Shown here piece after piece: positions 1-9,155 of a DNA stretch of 64,000 nt; position 1 is the first letter of the stretch, and every line of letters starts with the position of its first letter. The stretch lies in contig NZ_CAMIHD010000007.1 of NCBI RefSeq assembly GCF_946222835.1, forward strand, positions 1 to 64,000, read 5' to 3'. Below the pieces are notes generated by a model. The model was not told where the DNA came from. It was given only the letters and a program-made list of their open reading frames with translations, and did no database searches. The stretch is from an uncultured Corynebacterium sp. (GTDB taxonomy: Bacteria > Actinomycetota > Actinomycetes > Mycobacteriales > Mycobacteriaceae). The translations under genes and the position numbers were made by a program.

Positions 1-36
1 GCAGCCCGTCAGTACGGGGTAGTAAAAGAAGCGGAA

Positions 37-1203
37 CTAAACCCAGGACGCTTCAAAGTAGTAGATGGCGGCGATTACCACCAGGCCCGCAAGAATGAGG
101 TACATGGTGTCAAAGCCGGTTGCACCGACAATGGGGCCAAGACCGAAAGGAGCGAGCCCAATGCCTAGGTCCATAAGGAGGAACATGGTGGAGATTCCCG
201 CGCCCATCTGCACAGCAGGTACCAAGCGCACAGAGATAGCCTGGCAGGCGGGGCTAAGGGTGCCGAAACCTAGGCCGGTGCAGGCGCCTGCGACCACCAG
301 CATGACGTCGTTGGTAGGAAAGCCCATGAGGAGCAAGGCGACAACAAAAGCAGCTAAGCCGAGGTACATAACCGCGTTATCGCCCTTATGGTCTTGTATG
401 CGACCCAAAATAAAGCGCATGATAAGCATGGTTACCGCATAGCCAATAAAGAACAGACCTGCGCCGGTAATAAGGTCTTCCTTGCGCGCATATGCGTTGA
501 GATAGGTAACCACACCGGAGTAGGCGATTCCGACCAGCAACATGAAAATGCCGATGGGAACCACGTTGGGGTGCACGGCATTGCGCAGCCTAAAGGCCGG
601 CTTCTCGGCGGAAACCTCAGCCGGGTAGCGCAATACCAGGGCCAAAATCAAGGACACGAAATTAGCGCCAAGCGCTACAGCAAAAAGCGTATTGTAGCCA
701 ATGTTATTTGCCAAGAACAGGCCGAGCGCTGGGCCAAAGGCCGTTGCCAAGGTAGTGCCGAGGGCGAAGTAACCGGTACCCTCCGCGCGGCGCTCGTGGG
801 GAATGACGGATTGCGCCACCGCCATGAGAGCGGTAGAGGTCAAAGCATACCCCGTGCCGTGCAAGAATCGGACGACGATGAGAACGGCAACGTTCTGCGC
901 AAAAAAATACGCCACAGCAACAACTGTGACGAAGACTAGGGAGGTCAAGGCGGCCTTCTTGTGACCTACTCGGTCCACGAGCCAGCCAGAAAACACGCGC
1001 ATACACGTCGCACCCAAAACAAAGGCGCTGGACGCAAAACCACCCACGGTATCCGATGCCCCGAAGCTCTCTACTGCGTAGAGAGCCATGGTGGTCACGG
1101 ACAGGTAGAAGACCAAAAACTGACAGAAATTAGCCACCCACGCGAGAACGAACGTGGGCGTAATCAACTGCGGCCTACCCGCTGCAGATTCTGTAGACGT
1201 CAT
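37..1203 (-). CDS. MFS-family transporter
   Basis: This 388-residue protein is almost entirely hydrophobic and has about twelve predicted membrane spans. The signature RVGHKKAAL loop after span 2 and the HERRAEGTGY loop between spans 4 and 5 are typical of major facilitator efflux carriers (AraJ/YfcJ-like). The ATG at 1203 is preferred over an upstream in-frame start because the extra 17 residues are not conserved-looking and the hydrophilic MTSTESAAG lead is usual for the family. The substrate cannot be told from the sequence. It is a single gene on the minus strand, with a 330-base gap to the next gene. Confidence 0.85.
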   Translation of the reverse strand: MTSTESAAGRPQLITPTFVLAWVANFCQFLVFYLSVTTMALYAVESFGASDTVGGFASSAFVLGATCMRVFSGWLVDRVGHKKAALTSLVFVTVVAVAYFFAQNVAVLIVVRFLHGTGYALTSTALMAVAQSVIPHERRAEGTGYFALGTTLATAFGPALGLFLANNIGYNTLFAVALGANFVSLILALVLRYPAEVSAEKPAFRLRNAVHPNVVPIGIFMLLVGIAYSGVVTYLNAYARKEDLITGAGLFFIGYAVTMLIMRFILGRIQDHKGDNAVMYLGLAAFVVALLLMGFPTNDVMLVVAGACTGLGFGTLSPACQAISVRLVPAVQMGAGISTMFLLMDLGIGLAPFGLGPIVGATGFDTMYLILAGLVVIAAIYYFEASWV

Positions 1204-1472
1204 GTACTCACTCCAAATAACAAAAAGAAAATTCCCTCTCCACAAACAGGCCATAAGGCCACGCTTCGCAGATGAAGGAAATACAAATTAAATTTTACGG
1301 AGAGGAACTATACGCCCCGCAGACTTCAATGGTTAATCAAAGGACTCTCTTGACCTTTTTCGGCGTCTCTTTTCGTACTCCAATACAAGCAATAGCGCGG
1401 TCTTGAGCAGGCTAAACACCCTCGGGTGGGGAAGTAGGCGACACGCTTAGCGTTGTTTACATTATTAGACCT

Positions 1473-1506
1473 CAGCCGGGCCCCAAAGGGAGCCCGGCTG
1501 ATTTTT
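1473..1506 (+). terminator. Rho-independent terminator, orphan on the plus strand
   Basis: CAGCCGGGC pairs perfectly with GCCCGGCTG across a 10-base loop and is followed by ATTTTT on the plus strand. No plus-strand gene lies upstream of it. It may act weakly on gabD read-through from the other strand, where it lacks a U run, or it may end a short untranslated transcript from the 1204-1472 gap. Nothing else was recognised in that gap apart from a TTGACC at 1350 without a good partner -10 box. Confidence 0.6.
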
Positions 1507-1531
1507 GCGTTTTGTTTAAACGCTAGCGCTT

Positions 1532-3007
1532 CTAGACATTGGCATAAGGGTCGCGGATACCCAGGTATTGAACTGAGGTATATTCCTCAATACCCTCAGC
1601 GCCACCTTCGCGGCCCAAACCGGATTGCTTGACGCCGCCAAATGGAGCAGCAGCGTTGGAGATGACGCCGGCGTTGAATCCCATCAGGCCGAATTCGAGA
1701 CCATCGGCAACGCGCCACAGGCGGTCGGAGTCTTCCGTAAAGACATAGGACGCAAGACCATATTCCGTCTCGTTTGCTAGCTCTAGGGCTTCCGCCTCCT
1801 CAGTGAAGGTAAGGATGGGCGCAACTGGGCCGAAGATTTCCTCCTGGGCCACGCGAGTTTCACGTGAAACATTGCTCAGGATCGTGGGGGCATAGAAGTG
1901 GCCCTCGCCCTCGCCACGCTTACCACCGGTGATAACGGTGGCCCCCTTTTCCACTGCGTCATCCACCAGGGCAGCAATATTGTCGAGCGCTTTAGCCTCA
2001 ATGAGGGGACCGCAGGTAACGCTTTCGTCCAAGCCATTGCCCACGACGAGTTTGTTAAACTCCGTCGCCAACTTCTGCGTAAACTCCTCCGCCACGGACT
2101 CGTGCACTAGGAAACGGTTGGCCGCGGTGCAGGCCTCACCTATATTGCGCATCTTCGCACCCATGGCTCCCGCTACAGCTTGATCGATATCCGCATCCTC
2201 AAAGACGATGAACGGGGCGTTACCGCCCAACTCCATGGAGGTGCGCAGCACATTATCCGCGGCGCCCTTTAGTAGCGTCTTACCCACCGGGGTGGAGCCG
2301 GTGAAGGAGAGCTTGCGCAGGCGGGCGTCGGCAAGCAAAGGCTCCGAAATGGCCGAGGCAGAACTTCCAGAAACCACATTGAGCACGCCCTTGGGCAGGC
2401 CGGCATCGAGCATGGTTTGCGCGAAGTACTGCGAAGTCAGCGGGGTAAGCTTGGCCGGTTTCAGAACCATGGTGCAGCCTGCCGCAACGGCAGGGGCCAC
2501 CTTACGCGTTGCCATCGCGAGGGGGAAGTTCCACGGGGTAATCAGCAAGCATGGCCCGACCGGCTTGCGACGTGTGACCATACGCAAAGTTCCCTCCGGA
2601 ACGGGGGAGTAGCGACCATAGTCACGCGTTGCCTCCTCACTAAACCATCGCAGATACTCAGCGCCATAGGTGACCTCACCTTGAGATTCGGCAAAGGGCT
2701 TTCCCATTTCAAGGGTCATCAGCGTCGCGAACTCATTGGCCCGCTCGTGCACCAGCTCGAAGGCCCGGCGGAGGATATTGGCCCGCTCGCGCGGCGTGGT
2801 TCGTGCCCACTCATCTTGCACCGCACAAGCAGCGTCAAGGGCGGCTACCGCATCTGCGGAGTTTGCAGATTCTAGCGTGGCTATGGTCTCTCCGGTAGCG
2901 GGATTTTCCACTGTGAAAGTCTCACCGGACGATGCCTTTCGCCACTCGCCCCCAATCAAAAGTTTGGTAGGAACCTTTGTCAATACCTCACTCGGATTTA
3001 CAGTCAT
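1532..3007 (-). CDS. gabD: NAD(P)-dependent succinate-semialdehyde dehydrogenase
   Basis: This 491-residue aldehyde dehydrogenase most likely oxidises succinate semialdehyde to succinate in the cytoplasm, the last step of the GABA shunt. The Rossmann-type N-terminal half carries TPWNFPLAM near residue 158. The general-base motif MELGGNAPF places the catalytic glutamate at 259, and the nucleophile is Cys293 in GEACTAANR. The whole-length match to the GabD subfamily (ITGGKRGEGEG, PFGGVKQSGLGREGG at the C-terminus) supports SSADH over other aldehyde dehydrogenases, but the substrate is inferred. A parS palindrome sits inside the gene and is translated as VSRET. It is divergent from the trp operon. 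Confidence 0.85.
   Translation of the reverse strand: MTVNPSEVLTKVPTKLLIGGEWRKASSGETFTVENPATGETIATLESANSADAVAALDAACAVQDEWARTTPRERANILRRAFELVHERANEFATLMTLEMGKPFAESQGEVTYGAEYLRWFSEEATRDYGRYSPVPEGTLRMVTRRKPVGPCLLITPWNFPLAMATRKVAPAVAAGCTMVLKPAKLTPLTSQYFAQTMLDAGLPKGVLNVVSGSSASAISEPLLADARLRKLSFTGSTPVGKTLLKGAADNVLRTSMELGGNAPFIVFEDADIDQAVAGAMGAKMRNIGEACTAANRFLVHESVAEEFTQKLATEFNKLVVGNGLDESVTCGPLIEAKALDNIAALVDDAVEKGATVITGGKRGEGEGHFYAPTILSNVSRETRVAQEEIFGPVAPILTFTEEAEALELANETEYGLASYVFTEDSDRLWRVADGLEFGLMGFNAGVISNAAAPFGGVKQSGLGREGGAEGIEEYTSVQYLGIRDPYANV
1857..1870. other. parS: parS centromere site 1
   Basis: The perfect 14-base palindrome GTTTCACGTGAAAC is the core of the bacterial parS site bound by ParB, whose gene is at 32598-33638. 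It lies inside gabD. Confidence 0.9.
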
Positions 3008-3169
3008 TTACATCACCTTTCTTCTCTTTCTTAATGGACCCAACAGTACCGCACTCATTTCCCTCAAGTCCGGAATACTGATGCGGCGACGAGAAGGCCA
3101 GTTCGGGGCGCGAGAATATTTTTCGGAAATATCTTCCGCTTTATAGAAATCTGGGTTAGAGTAGCTGGC

Positions 3170-3208
3170 ATGAAGAACATGACTACTGCTTGGTGGTGGC
3201 TCGCTTAA
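3170..3208 (+). CDS. trpL: trp operon leader peptide
   Basis: A 12-codon reading frame, MKNMTTAWWWLA, has three consecutive tryptophan codons immediately before an attenuator. This is the classic sensor of tryptophanyl-tRNA supply: ribosome stalling on the TGG run decides which RNA hairpin forms. A TANANT-type -10 box, TAGAGT, at 3157-3162 would put the transcript start at or next to the ATG. The leader may therefore be translated from a leaderless end, as there is no convincing Shine-Dalgarno sequence. The gene is too short for standard gene finders. Confidence 0.85.
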   Translation: MKNMTTAWWWLA

Positions 3209-3265
3209 CCTGCGGGCCATTCTTCGCAACCAATTTTCAGGCTCGCATTCTGCGGGCCTTTTGGC
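3198..3265 (+). promoter_or_regulatory. Tryptophan attenuator with four alternating pairing segments
   Basis: Segment 1 GGCTCGC (3198-3204) and segment 3 GGCTCGC (3240-3246) are identical. Segment 2 GCGGGCC (3212-3218) and segment 4 GCGGGCC (3252-3258) are identical and pair with either of them, using one G-U pair. Pairing 3:4 extends to AGGCTCGCA/TGCGGGCCT (3239-3259) with a three-base loop, followed by TTTTGGCGTTTT, which forms the terminator. Pairing 2:3 is the antiterminator, and 1:2 forms when the leader is translated fully. Segment 1 overlaps the last tryptophan codons of trpL. Confidence 0.85.
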
Positions 3266-3337
3266 GTTTTGGTGCCTCTGCTCGTGGAAGCTCAATTTTC
3301 GTTTCCCATTCCCCATACCCACCGAAAGGGCACTGCA

Positions 3338-4853
3338 ATGCCATACACCGCTAGCCGCGACATACCCTACGACAACGATGCGGCCGCCATTTTTGACGGT
3401 CTCGCGCAATCGCACGACTCCTTGTTGCTCGAGAGCGCAGACATCGAGACTAAGAAAAGCCTCAACTGCCTGGCTATCCTAAGGGCAGCACTCAAAGTCA
3501 CGTGCCACGGCCACAGGGTCGAGGCACAGGTCCTCACAAAAGCAGGGGAGACTCTCCTCCCCCCCTTTGTGATCGGTTCCGCCACCGCCTAGTTTCACGT
3601 GAAACTACTACCGCTGTTTTCGAATTTTCCCCCTCCGCCCAACCCGACGAGCGGAAGCGACTCCTTGCCGAATCTACCGCTGATATTCTGCGTTTCCTAC
3701 AGCTGGAGGCCATCTATTCCTCTCCGTTATTGCCATTCCTAGGGGGCGGGTTCGCTTATGATTACCTGGCCACTTTCGAAGATCTGCCCGAGGTTAAAAC
3801 AGGGGCGGATACCTACCCGGACTATGAGTTCCTGGTTGCCCAAACGGTCCTAGAGGTAAACCACCTTCAGGGCACTGCACGCATAGAAGGCTGGGATATA
3901 GATCAAAGGCGCCTTAACGCGGAACTAGATTCCCTAGCGGCGCGGCCAGAGGCTCCACGGCCCACCGCACCACAGAAAGACAAGATCCGGGCGGTGGCTG
4001 ATACGGATGACGCAGCGTTTCGCGCGGGCATCGAAAAGCTCCAACGCAATATCCATGCCGGTGATATCTATCAGGTAGTGCCTGCGCGTTCTTTCACCCT
4101 GGAATGTCCGAACGCCCTCGCGGCCTACCGGGCGCTACGAGAGACCAACCCTTCGCCCTACATGTTTTACGTTCGCGGTGAGGGCTATGAACTATTTGGC
4201 GCCTCGCCAGAATCCAACCTCAGGTTTACGCCGGAAGATAGGCAAGTGCAGCTCTATCCCATCGCTGGCACTCGGCCGCGCGGGCTGCGCCGTGACGGCA
4301 GTATCAGCCACGAACTTGATATCCGCAATGAACTAGAAATGCGTACCGACCAAAAGGAAATTGCGAAGCACACGATGCTGGTGGACCTAGCACGCAATAT
4401 CTCGCACGGGTAGCCGTTCCGCGTAGCCGCCAAGTGGCAGAGCTATTGCAGGTGGATCGCTACTCCCGTGTGATGCATTTGGTTTCCCGAGTCACGGCGA
4501 CGCTCCACCCGGATTTCGATGCGCTCGATGCCTATCGTGCCTGTATGAACATGGGTACCCTGACGGGCGCGCCCAAGCTTCGTGCCACCGAACTAGTGCG
4601 TCGAACGGAAGGTACACGGCGCGGATCCTACGGCGGAGCTGTGGGCTACCTGCGCGGGGATGGTGCCATGGATAACTGCATCGTCATCCGCTCCGCCTAC
4701 GTCCAAGATGGCACCGCAGTAGTGCAAGCCGGTGCCGGTGCTGTCAGAGATTCCGTCCCACAGGCCGAGGCCGATGAAACGGTGCATAAGGCCTACGCCG
4801 TGCTCAATGCCATTGCCGTAGCACACGGTGCCGGGTTGGAGGTGCAGCGATGA
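3338..4853 (+). pseudogene. trpE: Anthranilate synthase component I, two frameshifts
   Basis: Read across two breaks, this is a full-length TrpE that would make anthranilate from chorismate with TrpG. The first frame runs from the ATG at 3338 (MPYTASRD) to a C7 run at 3559-3565. One extra base there would continue into LVSRETTTAVFEF and the rest of the protein. The second break follows 4398, where LARN should continue with DLARV but a G is missing, giving a stop at 4411. The chorismate-binding core is conserved in the three pieces (DIYQVVPAR, NPSPYMFY, PIAGTRPRG, MNMGTLTGAPK, GSYGGAVGY). The stop overlaps the trpG start as ATGA. The breaks are either real inactivation or assembly errors. The position of parS site 2 is inside the gene. 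Confidence 0.85.
3592..3605. other. parS: parS centromere site 2
   Basis: The palindrome GTTTCACGTGAAAC lies inside the N-terminal part of trpE, about 27 bases after the first frameshift point. In the downstream trpE frame it reads VSRET. Confidence 0.9.
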
Positions 4854-5497
4854 GTTCGCCACACATTGTCCTTCTGGATAACTACGATTCCTTTGTTTAT
4901 AACCTCGTCGATGCCTTAGCCGGGTTCGATACCACCGTATTTCGCAATACAGTTGCGGTGGAGGAGGTATTGGGGGCTCGGCCCGACATTATCGTGCTTT
5001 CCCCCGGCCCCGGCCATCCAGGAGAAGCCGGTTGCATGATGGAGCTTATCGACGCCGCCCTGGGCACCACTCCCATTCTCGGCGTCTGCCTCGGCTTCCA
5101 GGCGCTTCTTGAATACCACGGTGGGGTAGTTGCGCCCTGCGGCCCGGTACACGGGAAATCCGTTCCGATGACTCTCACGCCAGCCGGGGTCCAGCATCCC
5201 GTATTCCAAGGGCTTGCCACCGATACCGAACCTGATCAACCAAATAGTCTCGGCACACAGATTCCAGTGGCACGCTACCACTCGCTCGGCTGTACGGATA
5301 TCCCGCACGAGATGCGCTGCCTAGCACACGCTTCCTCAGATATCGGCGAAGTAGTGATGGCCGCGGAGACGAAAGACGGTATGGGGCTAGGTCTGCAATT
5401 CCACCCAGAATCCGTCCTCACACCCACTGGACCCATAATGCTCCAACGCTGCATTCACCAACTATCTACCCACACCACTATGGAGAAGGAAAACTAA
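4850..5497 (+). CDS. trpG: Anthranilate synthase component II (glutamine amidotransferase)
   Basis: This 215-residue class I glutamine amidotransferase supplies ammonia to TrpE. The triad is visible: Cys80 in GVCLGFQ, with the histidine and glutamate in the C-terminal FHPESVLT motif. SPGPGHPGEAG, the oxyanion-loop segment, is intact. The start overlaps the trpE stop by four bases, so translation is probably coupled. A broken trpE would leave this subunit without its usual partner. Confidence 0.93.
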   Translation: MSSPHIVLLDNYDSFVYNLVDALAGFDTTVFRNTVAVEEVLGARPDIIVLSPGPGHPGEAGCMMELIDAALGTTPILGVCLGFQALLEYHGGVVAPCGPVHGKSVPMTLTPAGVQHPVFQGLATDTEPDQPNSLGTQIPVARYHSLGCTDIPHEMRCLAHASSDIGEVVMAAETKDGMGLGLQFHPESVLTPTGPIMLQRCIHQLSTHTTMEKEN

Positions 5498-5498
5498 A

Positions 5499-6533
5499 AT
5501 GAGCCGAACACCACTCCGGACCTTTCAGGCCTTTCTAAACAACGCGCACCCCACCATCGAAGAAGCTACGGAGGTATTTACCCCCTTGGCTGTGGGGGCC
5601 TACGACGATATCCATATCGCGGCATTGCTCGCTCATATCCGGGCCCGGGGCGAGACTTTTGCAGACGTTGCCGGCGCTGCCAAGGCCTTTTTGAAGGTGG
5701 GCTATCCATTCCCCATCACCGGAAAGGGTCTCATGGATTCCGCCGGTACTGGCGGCGATGGCGCAAATACCATCAATATAACTACGGGTGCCTCGCTCGT
5801 CGCCGCTGCCGGGGGAGTGAAGATGATCAAGCACGGCAACCGCTCGGTCTCTTCCAAGTCTGGATCTGCGGATGTTCTCGAAGCCCTTAATATCCCGCTC
5901 GACCTAGATGCCGCCCGAGCGGTCCGCCAATTTGAAGCCTCTAACTTTACGTTCCTGTTCGCCCCAGCCTACAACCCAGCTATCGCCCACGTGCAACCGG
6001 TGCGCAAGGCACTGGGCATCCCCACCATATTCAATACCCTCGGACCCCTCTTGTCTCCAGGACGCCCATCGCTCCAAATCATGGGCATTGCAAACCCAGA
6101 TCAAGGCCAGCTCATTGCGGAGGTCTTCCGAGAACTTGGCCGCGAGCGTGCCTTAGTCGTCCATGGTGCCGGCACGGATGAGATTGCCACTCATGGCACG
6201 ACGCAGGCTTGGGAGCTCAGGAACGGCGACATTATCACCTACCAGCTCACCCCTGAGGATCTCGGCATTGAGCGCCATGAGCTGGCGGAGCTGGCCGGCG
6301 GCGATGGCGCTGCAAATGCCCTAGCTCTCCGCGCGGTATTTTCCGGCCGAGGTAAGCCCGCCCATGTGGATGCCATTGCCGCCACCGCCGGAGCCATGTT
6401 TTACCTCAACGGGACTACCGAGAGTATCGCTATAGGAGTAGCTCACGCTAAGGATCTTATAAATAGCGGCGCCGTCGACGAGGGGCTCGATATTCACGAA
6501 AACGCCAACTATGCGGTAGGGGAGGAGGGCTGA
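5499..6533 (+). CDS. trpD: Anthranilate phosphoribosyltransferase
   Basis: This 344-residue enzyme joins anthranilate and PRPP to give phosphoribosyl-anthranilate. The PRPP-binding glycine-rich loop DSAGTGGDGANTINIT, the anthranilate-site segment KHGNRSVSSKSGSADVLEALNI and FLFAPAYNPA are all present, and the length is normal. The start is one base after the trpG stop, and the stop TGA overlaps the trpCF start. No damage is seen. Confidence 0.95.
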   Translation: MSRTPLRTFQAFLNNAHPTIEEATEVFTPLAVGAYDDIHIAALLAHIRARGETFADVAGAAKAFLKVGYPFPITGKGLMDSAGTGGDGANTINITTGASLVAAAGGVKMIKHGNRSVSSKSGSADVLEALNIPLDLDAARAVRQFEASNFTFLFAPAYNPAIAHVQPVRKALGIPTIFNTLGPLLSPGRPSLQIMGIANPDQGQLIAEVFRELGRERALVVHGAGTDEIATHGTTQAWELRNGDIITYQLTPEDLGIERHELAELAGGDGAANALALRAVFSGRGKPAHVDAIAATAGAMFYLNGTTESIAIGVAHAKDLINSGAVDEGLDIHENANYAVGEEG

Positions 6534-7939
6534 TGACGGTGAAGGAATTACCTACCGTGCTCCAAGAGATCGTCGCCCAGCGCCGCACTCATCTGCCGGC
6601 TATTCGTGAAAGGTTGTCTCATGTGGACCTCGCAAGCCTGCCAACCTCGGAGCGCTCGCTTGTGAAAGCACTCGATGGCACCAATCGTTTCATCATGGAA
6701 TGTAAGTCTGCATCGCCATCCCTGGGGTTGATTCGCGCGGACTACCGTCCGGGCGATATCGCCCGTATCTACTCACGCTATGCCTCCGCCATTTCAGTGC
6801 TTTGCGAGCCTGATCGCTTTGGTGGCGACTATGACCATCTGCAAACCGTCGCACTATCTACCCACCTGCCAGTGCTGTGCAAAGACTTCATTATTGATCC
6901 CATTCAGGTCTACGCCGCACGCCACTACGGCGCCGATGCCATCTTGCTCATGATGTCTGTCCTGGACGATGACTCCTACGCTGAGCTCAAGGCGCTGGCT
7001 GATGAACTGGGATTAGACGTCCTGACTGAAGCCATCACAGAGAAAGAAGTCCAACGGGCCTTACAGTTAGGTGCAGATATCATCGGTATCAATAACCGCA
7101 ACCTCCACGATCTCAGCATCGACCTAGGACGTACCGAGCGTCTCGCTTCCCATATTCCAGAGGGGAAGACGGTCGTAGCGGAGTCTGGAATCCGCGACAA
7201 CGCCACCGTCCGCCGACTGAGCTCCCACGTGCACGCATTCCTAGTAGGCTCACAACTCAGCCGCCAAGAGGATATCGATCGGGCGGCTCGCGACCTTGTC
7301 TACGGCACAAATAAAGTGTGCGGTCTGACGTCTGCCTCCGCTGCGCAAGCGGCGCGCGCCGCAGGGGCCCGTTATGGAGGACTTATCTTCGCGCAGGATT
7401 CGCCGCGTGGTGTTTCACGTGAAACCGCGAGCGACATCATCACCGCGGAGCCTGGCCTGGACTACGTTGGCGTGACCCGCTCTTCGGATATCGAAGAACT
7501 CCGGAGCCTAGCCAAAATCCCCGGACTCAAGGCCCTTCAGCTCCACGCCCCATTCCAAGGGAGTAGGGAAGCGGAGCGAGCATTCCTACACGCGGTTCGC
7601 AGCATCGCGGGTGGATTACCCCTCTGGCGTGCCGTCGATATGCTTGACCCCGAATTTGCAGCATTGGCGACTGACCTTTCTCCAGAAACAGACGCACTAA
7701 TCCTGGACTCCGGAAGTGGCGGGTCAGGAACCACGTTCGAGTGGAACACCATTCCCCTTGACGTTAAAGATATGTCCTTCCTCGCCGGCGGACTCCGGTT
7801 AGACAACCTCGAAGAAGCGCTGTCGATGGGCACCATGGGCCTTGACCTCAACTCGGGCCTTGAGTACGCACCCGGCCGAAAGGATGCCTCACTTGTGTCC
7901 CAGGCCTTCAACATCATCCGACGCTATACACACCCATAG
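6533..7939 (+). CDS. trpCF: Fused indole-3-glycerol-phosphate synthase / phosphoribosylanthranilate isomerase
   Basis: The 468-residue bifunctional enzyme has an N-terminal TrpC barrel (FIMECKSASPSLGLIR, VLCKDFIIDPIQVYAARHYGADAILLM, IGINNRNL, VAESGI, residues about 1-255) and a C-terminal TrpF barrel (KVCGLTSASAAQAARAAGA from about residue 262). The two domains catalyse consecutive ring-rearrangement and closure steps. The fusion matches corynebacteria and enterobacteria and differs from the separate genes of mycobacteria. parS site 3 lies in the TrpF half as VSRET. The frame is intact. Confidence 0.95.
   Translation: MTVKELPTVLQEIVAQRRTHLPAIRERLSHVDLASLPTSERSLVKALDGTNRFIMECKSASPSLGLIRADYRPGDIARIYSRYASAISVLCEPDRFGGDYDHLQTVALSTHLPVLCKDFIIDPIQVYAARHYGADAILLMMSVLDDDSYAELKALADELGLDVLTEAITEKEVQRALQLGADIIGINNRNLHDLSIDLGRTERLASHIPEGKTVVAESGIRDNATVRRLSSHVHAFLVGSQLSRQEDIDRAARDLVYGTNKVCGLTSASAAQAARAAGARYGGLIFAQDSPRGVSRETASDIITAEPGLDYVGVTRSSDIEELRSLAKIPGLKALQLHAPFQGSREAERAFLHAVRSIAGGLPLWRAVDMLDPEFAALATDLSPETDALILDSGSGGSGTTFEWNTIPLDVKDMSFLAGGLRLDNLEEALSMGTMGLDLNSGLEYAPGRKDASLVSQAFNIIRRYTHP
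7412..7425. other. parS: parS centromere site 3
   Basis: The palindrome GTTTCACGTGAAAC, preceded by T, lies inside the TrpF domain of trpCF. It is 534 bases from site 4. Confidence 0.92.
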
Positions 7940-7952
7940 AAAGAAGACGATC

Positions 7953-9155
7953 ATGACCGTTTCACGTGAAACACTCCTTCCAGCATACTTTGGTGAATTC
8001 GGTGGACAGTTCGTCCCTGAATCCCTGATTCCCGCCCTAGACCAACTTGAGAAGGCTTTTGTAGAAGCACAGAATGACCCATCTTTTCGCGAAGAGCTCA
8101 GCAGCCTATTGCGTGACTACCTTGGCCGCCCTACGCCACTCACGGAGGCAAAAACTTAGGCGGCAAGGCAAGGATCTTTCTCAAGCGTGAGGACCTCGTA
8201 CACGGTGGTGCACATAAGACGAACCAAGTCCTCGGACAAGCCCTCTTGGCTAAACGTATGGGAAAGACTCGCATCATTGCGGAGACGGGAGCGGGCCAGC
8301 ACGGCACCGCCACCGCACTCGCTTGTGCTCTCTTGGGGCTCAAGTGCGTGATCTATATGGGAGCAAAAGACGTCGCGAGACAGCAACCAAATGTCTTCCG
8401 TATGGAGCTGATGAACGCGAAAGTCGTAGCCGTTGATACCGGATCCGGAACACTTAAAGACGCGGTGAATGAAACACTCCGCGATTGGACCGCTACATTC
8501 CATGAATCCCACTATCTCCTCGGCACTGCGGCCGGGCCCCATCCTTTCCCCACGATTGTCCGGGAGTTCCATAAAGTCATTTCCGAGGAAGCTAAGCAAC
8601 AGATGCTTGAGCGCACCGATGGTCTTCCAGATGTAGTGGTGGCCTGCGTCGGAGGCGGTTCCAATGCGATCGGCATGTTCGCAGACTTCATCGAGGACGA
8701 AGGGGTGGAACTCGTCGGCACTGAACCGGGCGGTGATGGACTAGACTCCGGCAAGCACGGTGCCACCATCAACAACGGGACCGTAGGAATACTCCACGGC
8801 GCACGCAGCTACCTCATGCGGAATACGGACGGCCAAGTGGAAGAGTCATACTCCATTTCCGCCGGACTCGACTACCCGGGCGTGGGCCCACAGCATGCCT
8901 ACCTACACTCCAGCGGACGGGCAAAATACGTTGGCATTACGGACGCCGAGGCACTAGAAGCATTCCAACTACTTTCCCAACGGGAAGGCATCATCCCCGC
9001 CCTCGAATCTTCCCATGCTCTTGCTTACGCATTGAAGCGGAAGGACGAGGATATCACCATTTTGGTCTCTCTCCGGCCGTGGCGATAAAGATATCGACCA
9101 TGTTCGCCACACACTTGAGGCCCATCCAGGATTTAAGCTGCAGGAGGAGCACTAA
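7953..9155 (+). pseudogene. trpB: Tryptophan synthase beta chain, two frameshifts
   Basis: TrpB condenses indole and serine using pyridoxal phosphate. The N-terminal frame (MTVSRETLLPAYFGEFGGQFVPE) breaks at an A5 run (8150-8154), where six As would continue EAKNLGGKARIFLKREDL. The next frame holds the PLP lysine segment HKTNQ and the phosphate loop VGGGSNAIG. It ends prematurely at 9088 because two bases (TC) appear missing from the TCTCTCTC repeat at 9066-9073. With them the conserved LSGRGDKD tail reads through to a stop overlapping the trpA start. Catalytic residues are unaltered. The breaks could be recent mutations or assembly errors. Confidence 0.85.
7959..7972. other. parS: parS centromere site 4
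   Basis: The palindrome GTTTCACGTGAAAC, followed by A, covers codons 3-7 of trpB and so sits beside its translation start. Confidence 0.92.

Noticed and set aside
3008..3415. 135-codon minus-strand frame upstream of gabD
   Set aside because: It overlaps the trp promoter, leader peptide and attenuator and the start of trpE, and its protein shows no domain or ribosome site.
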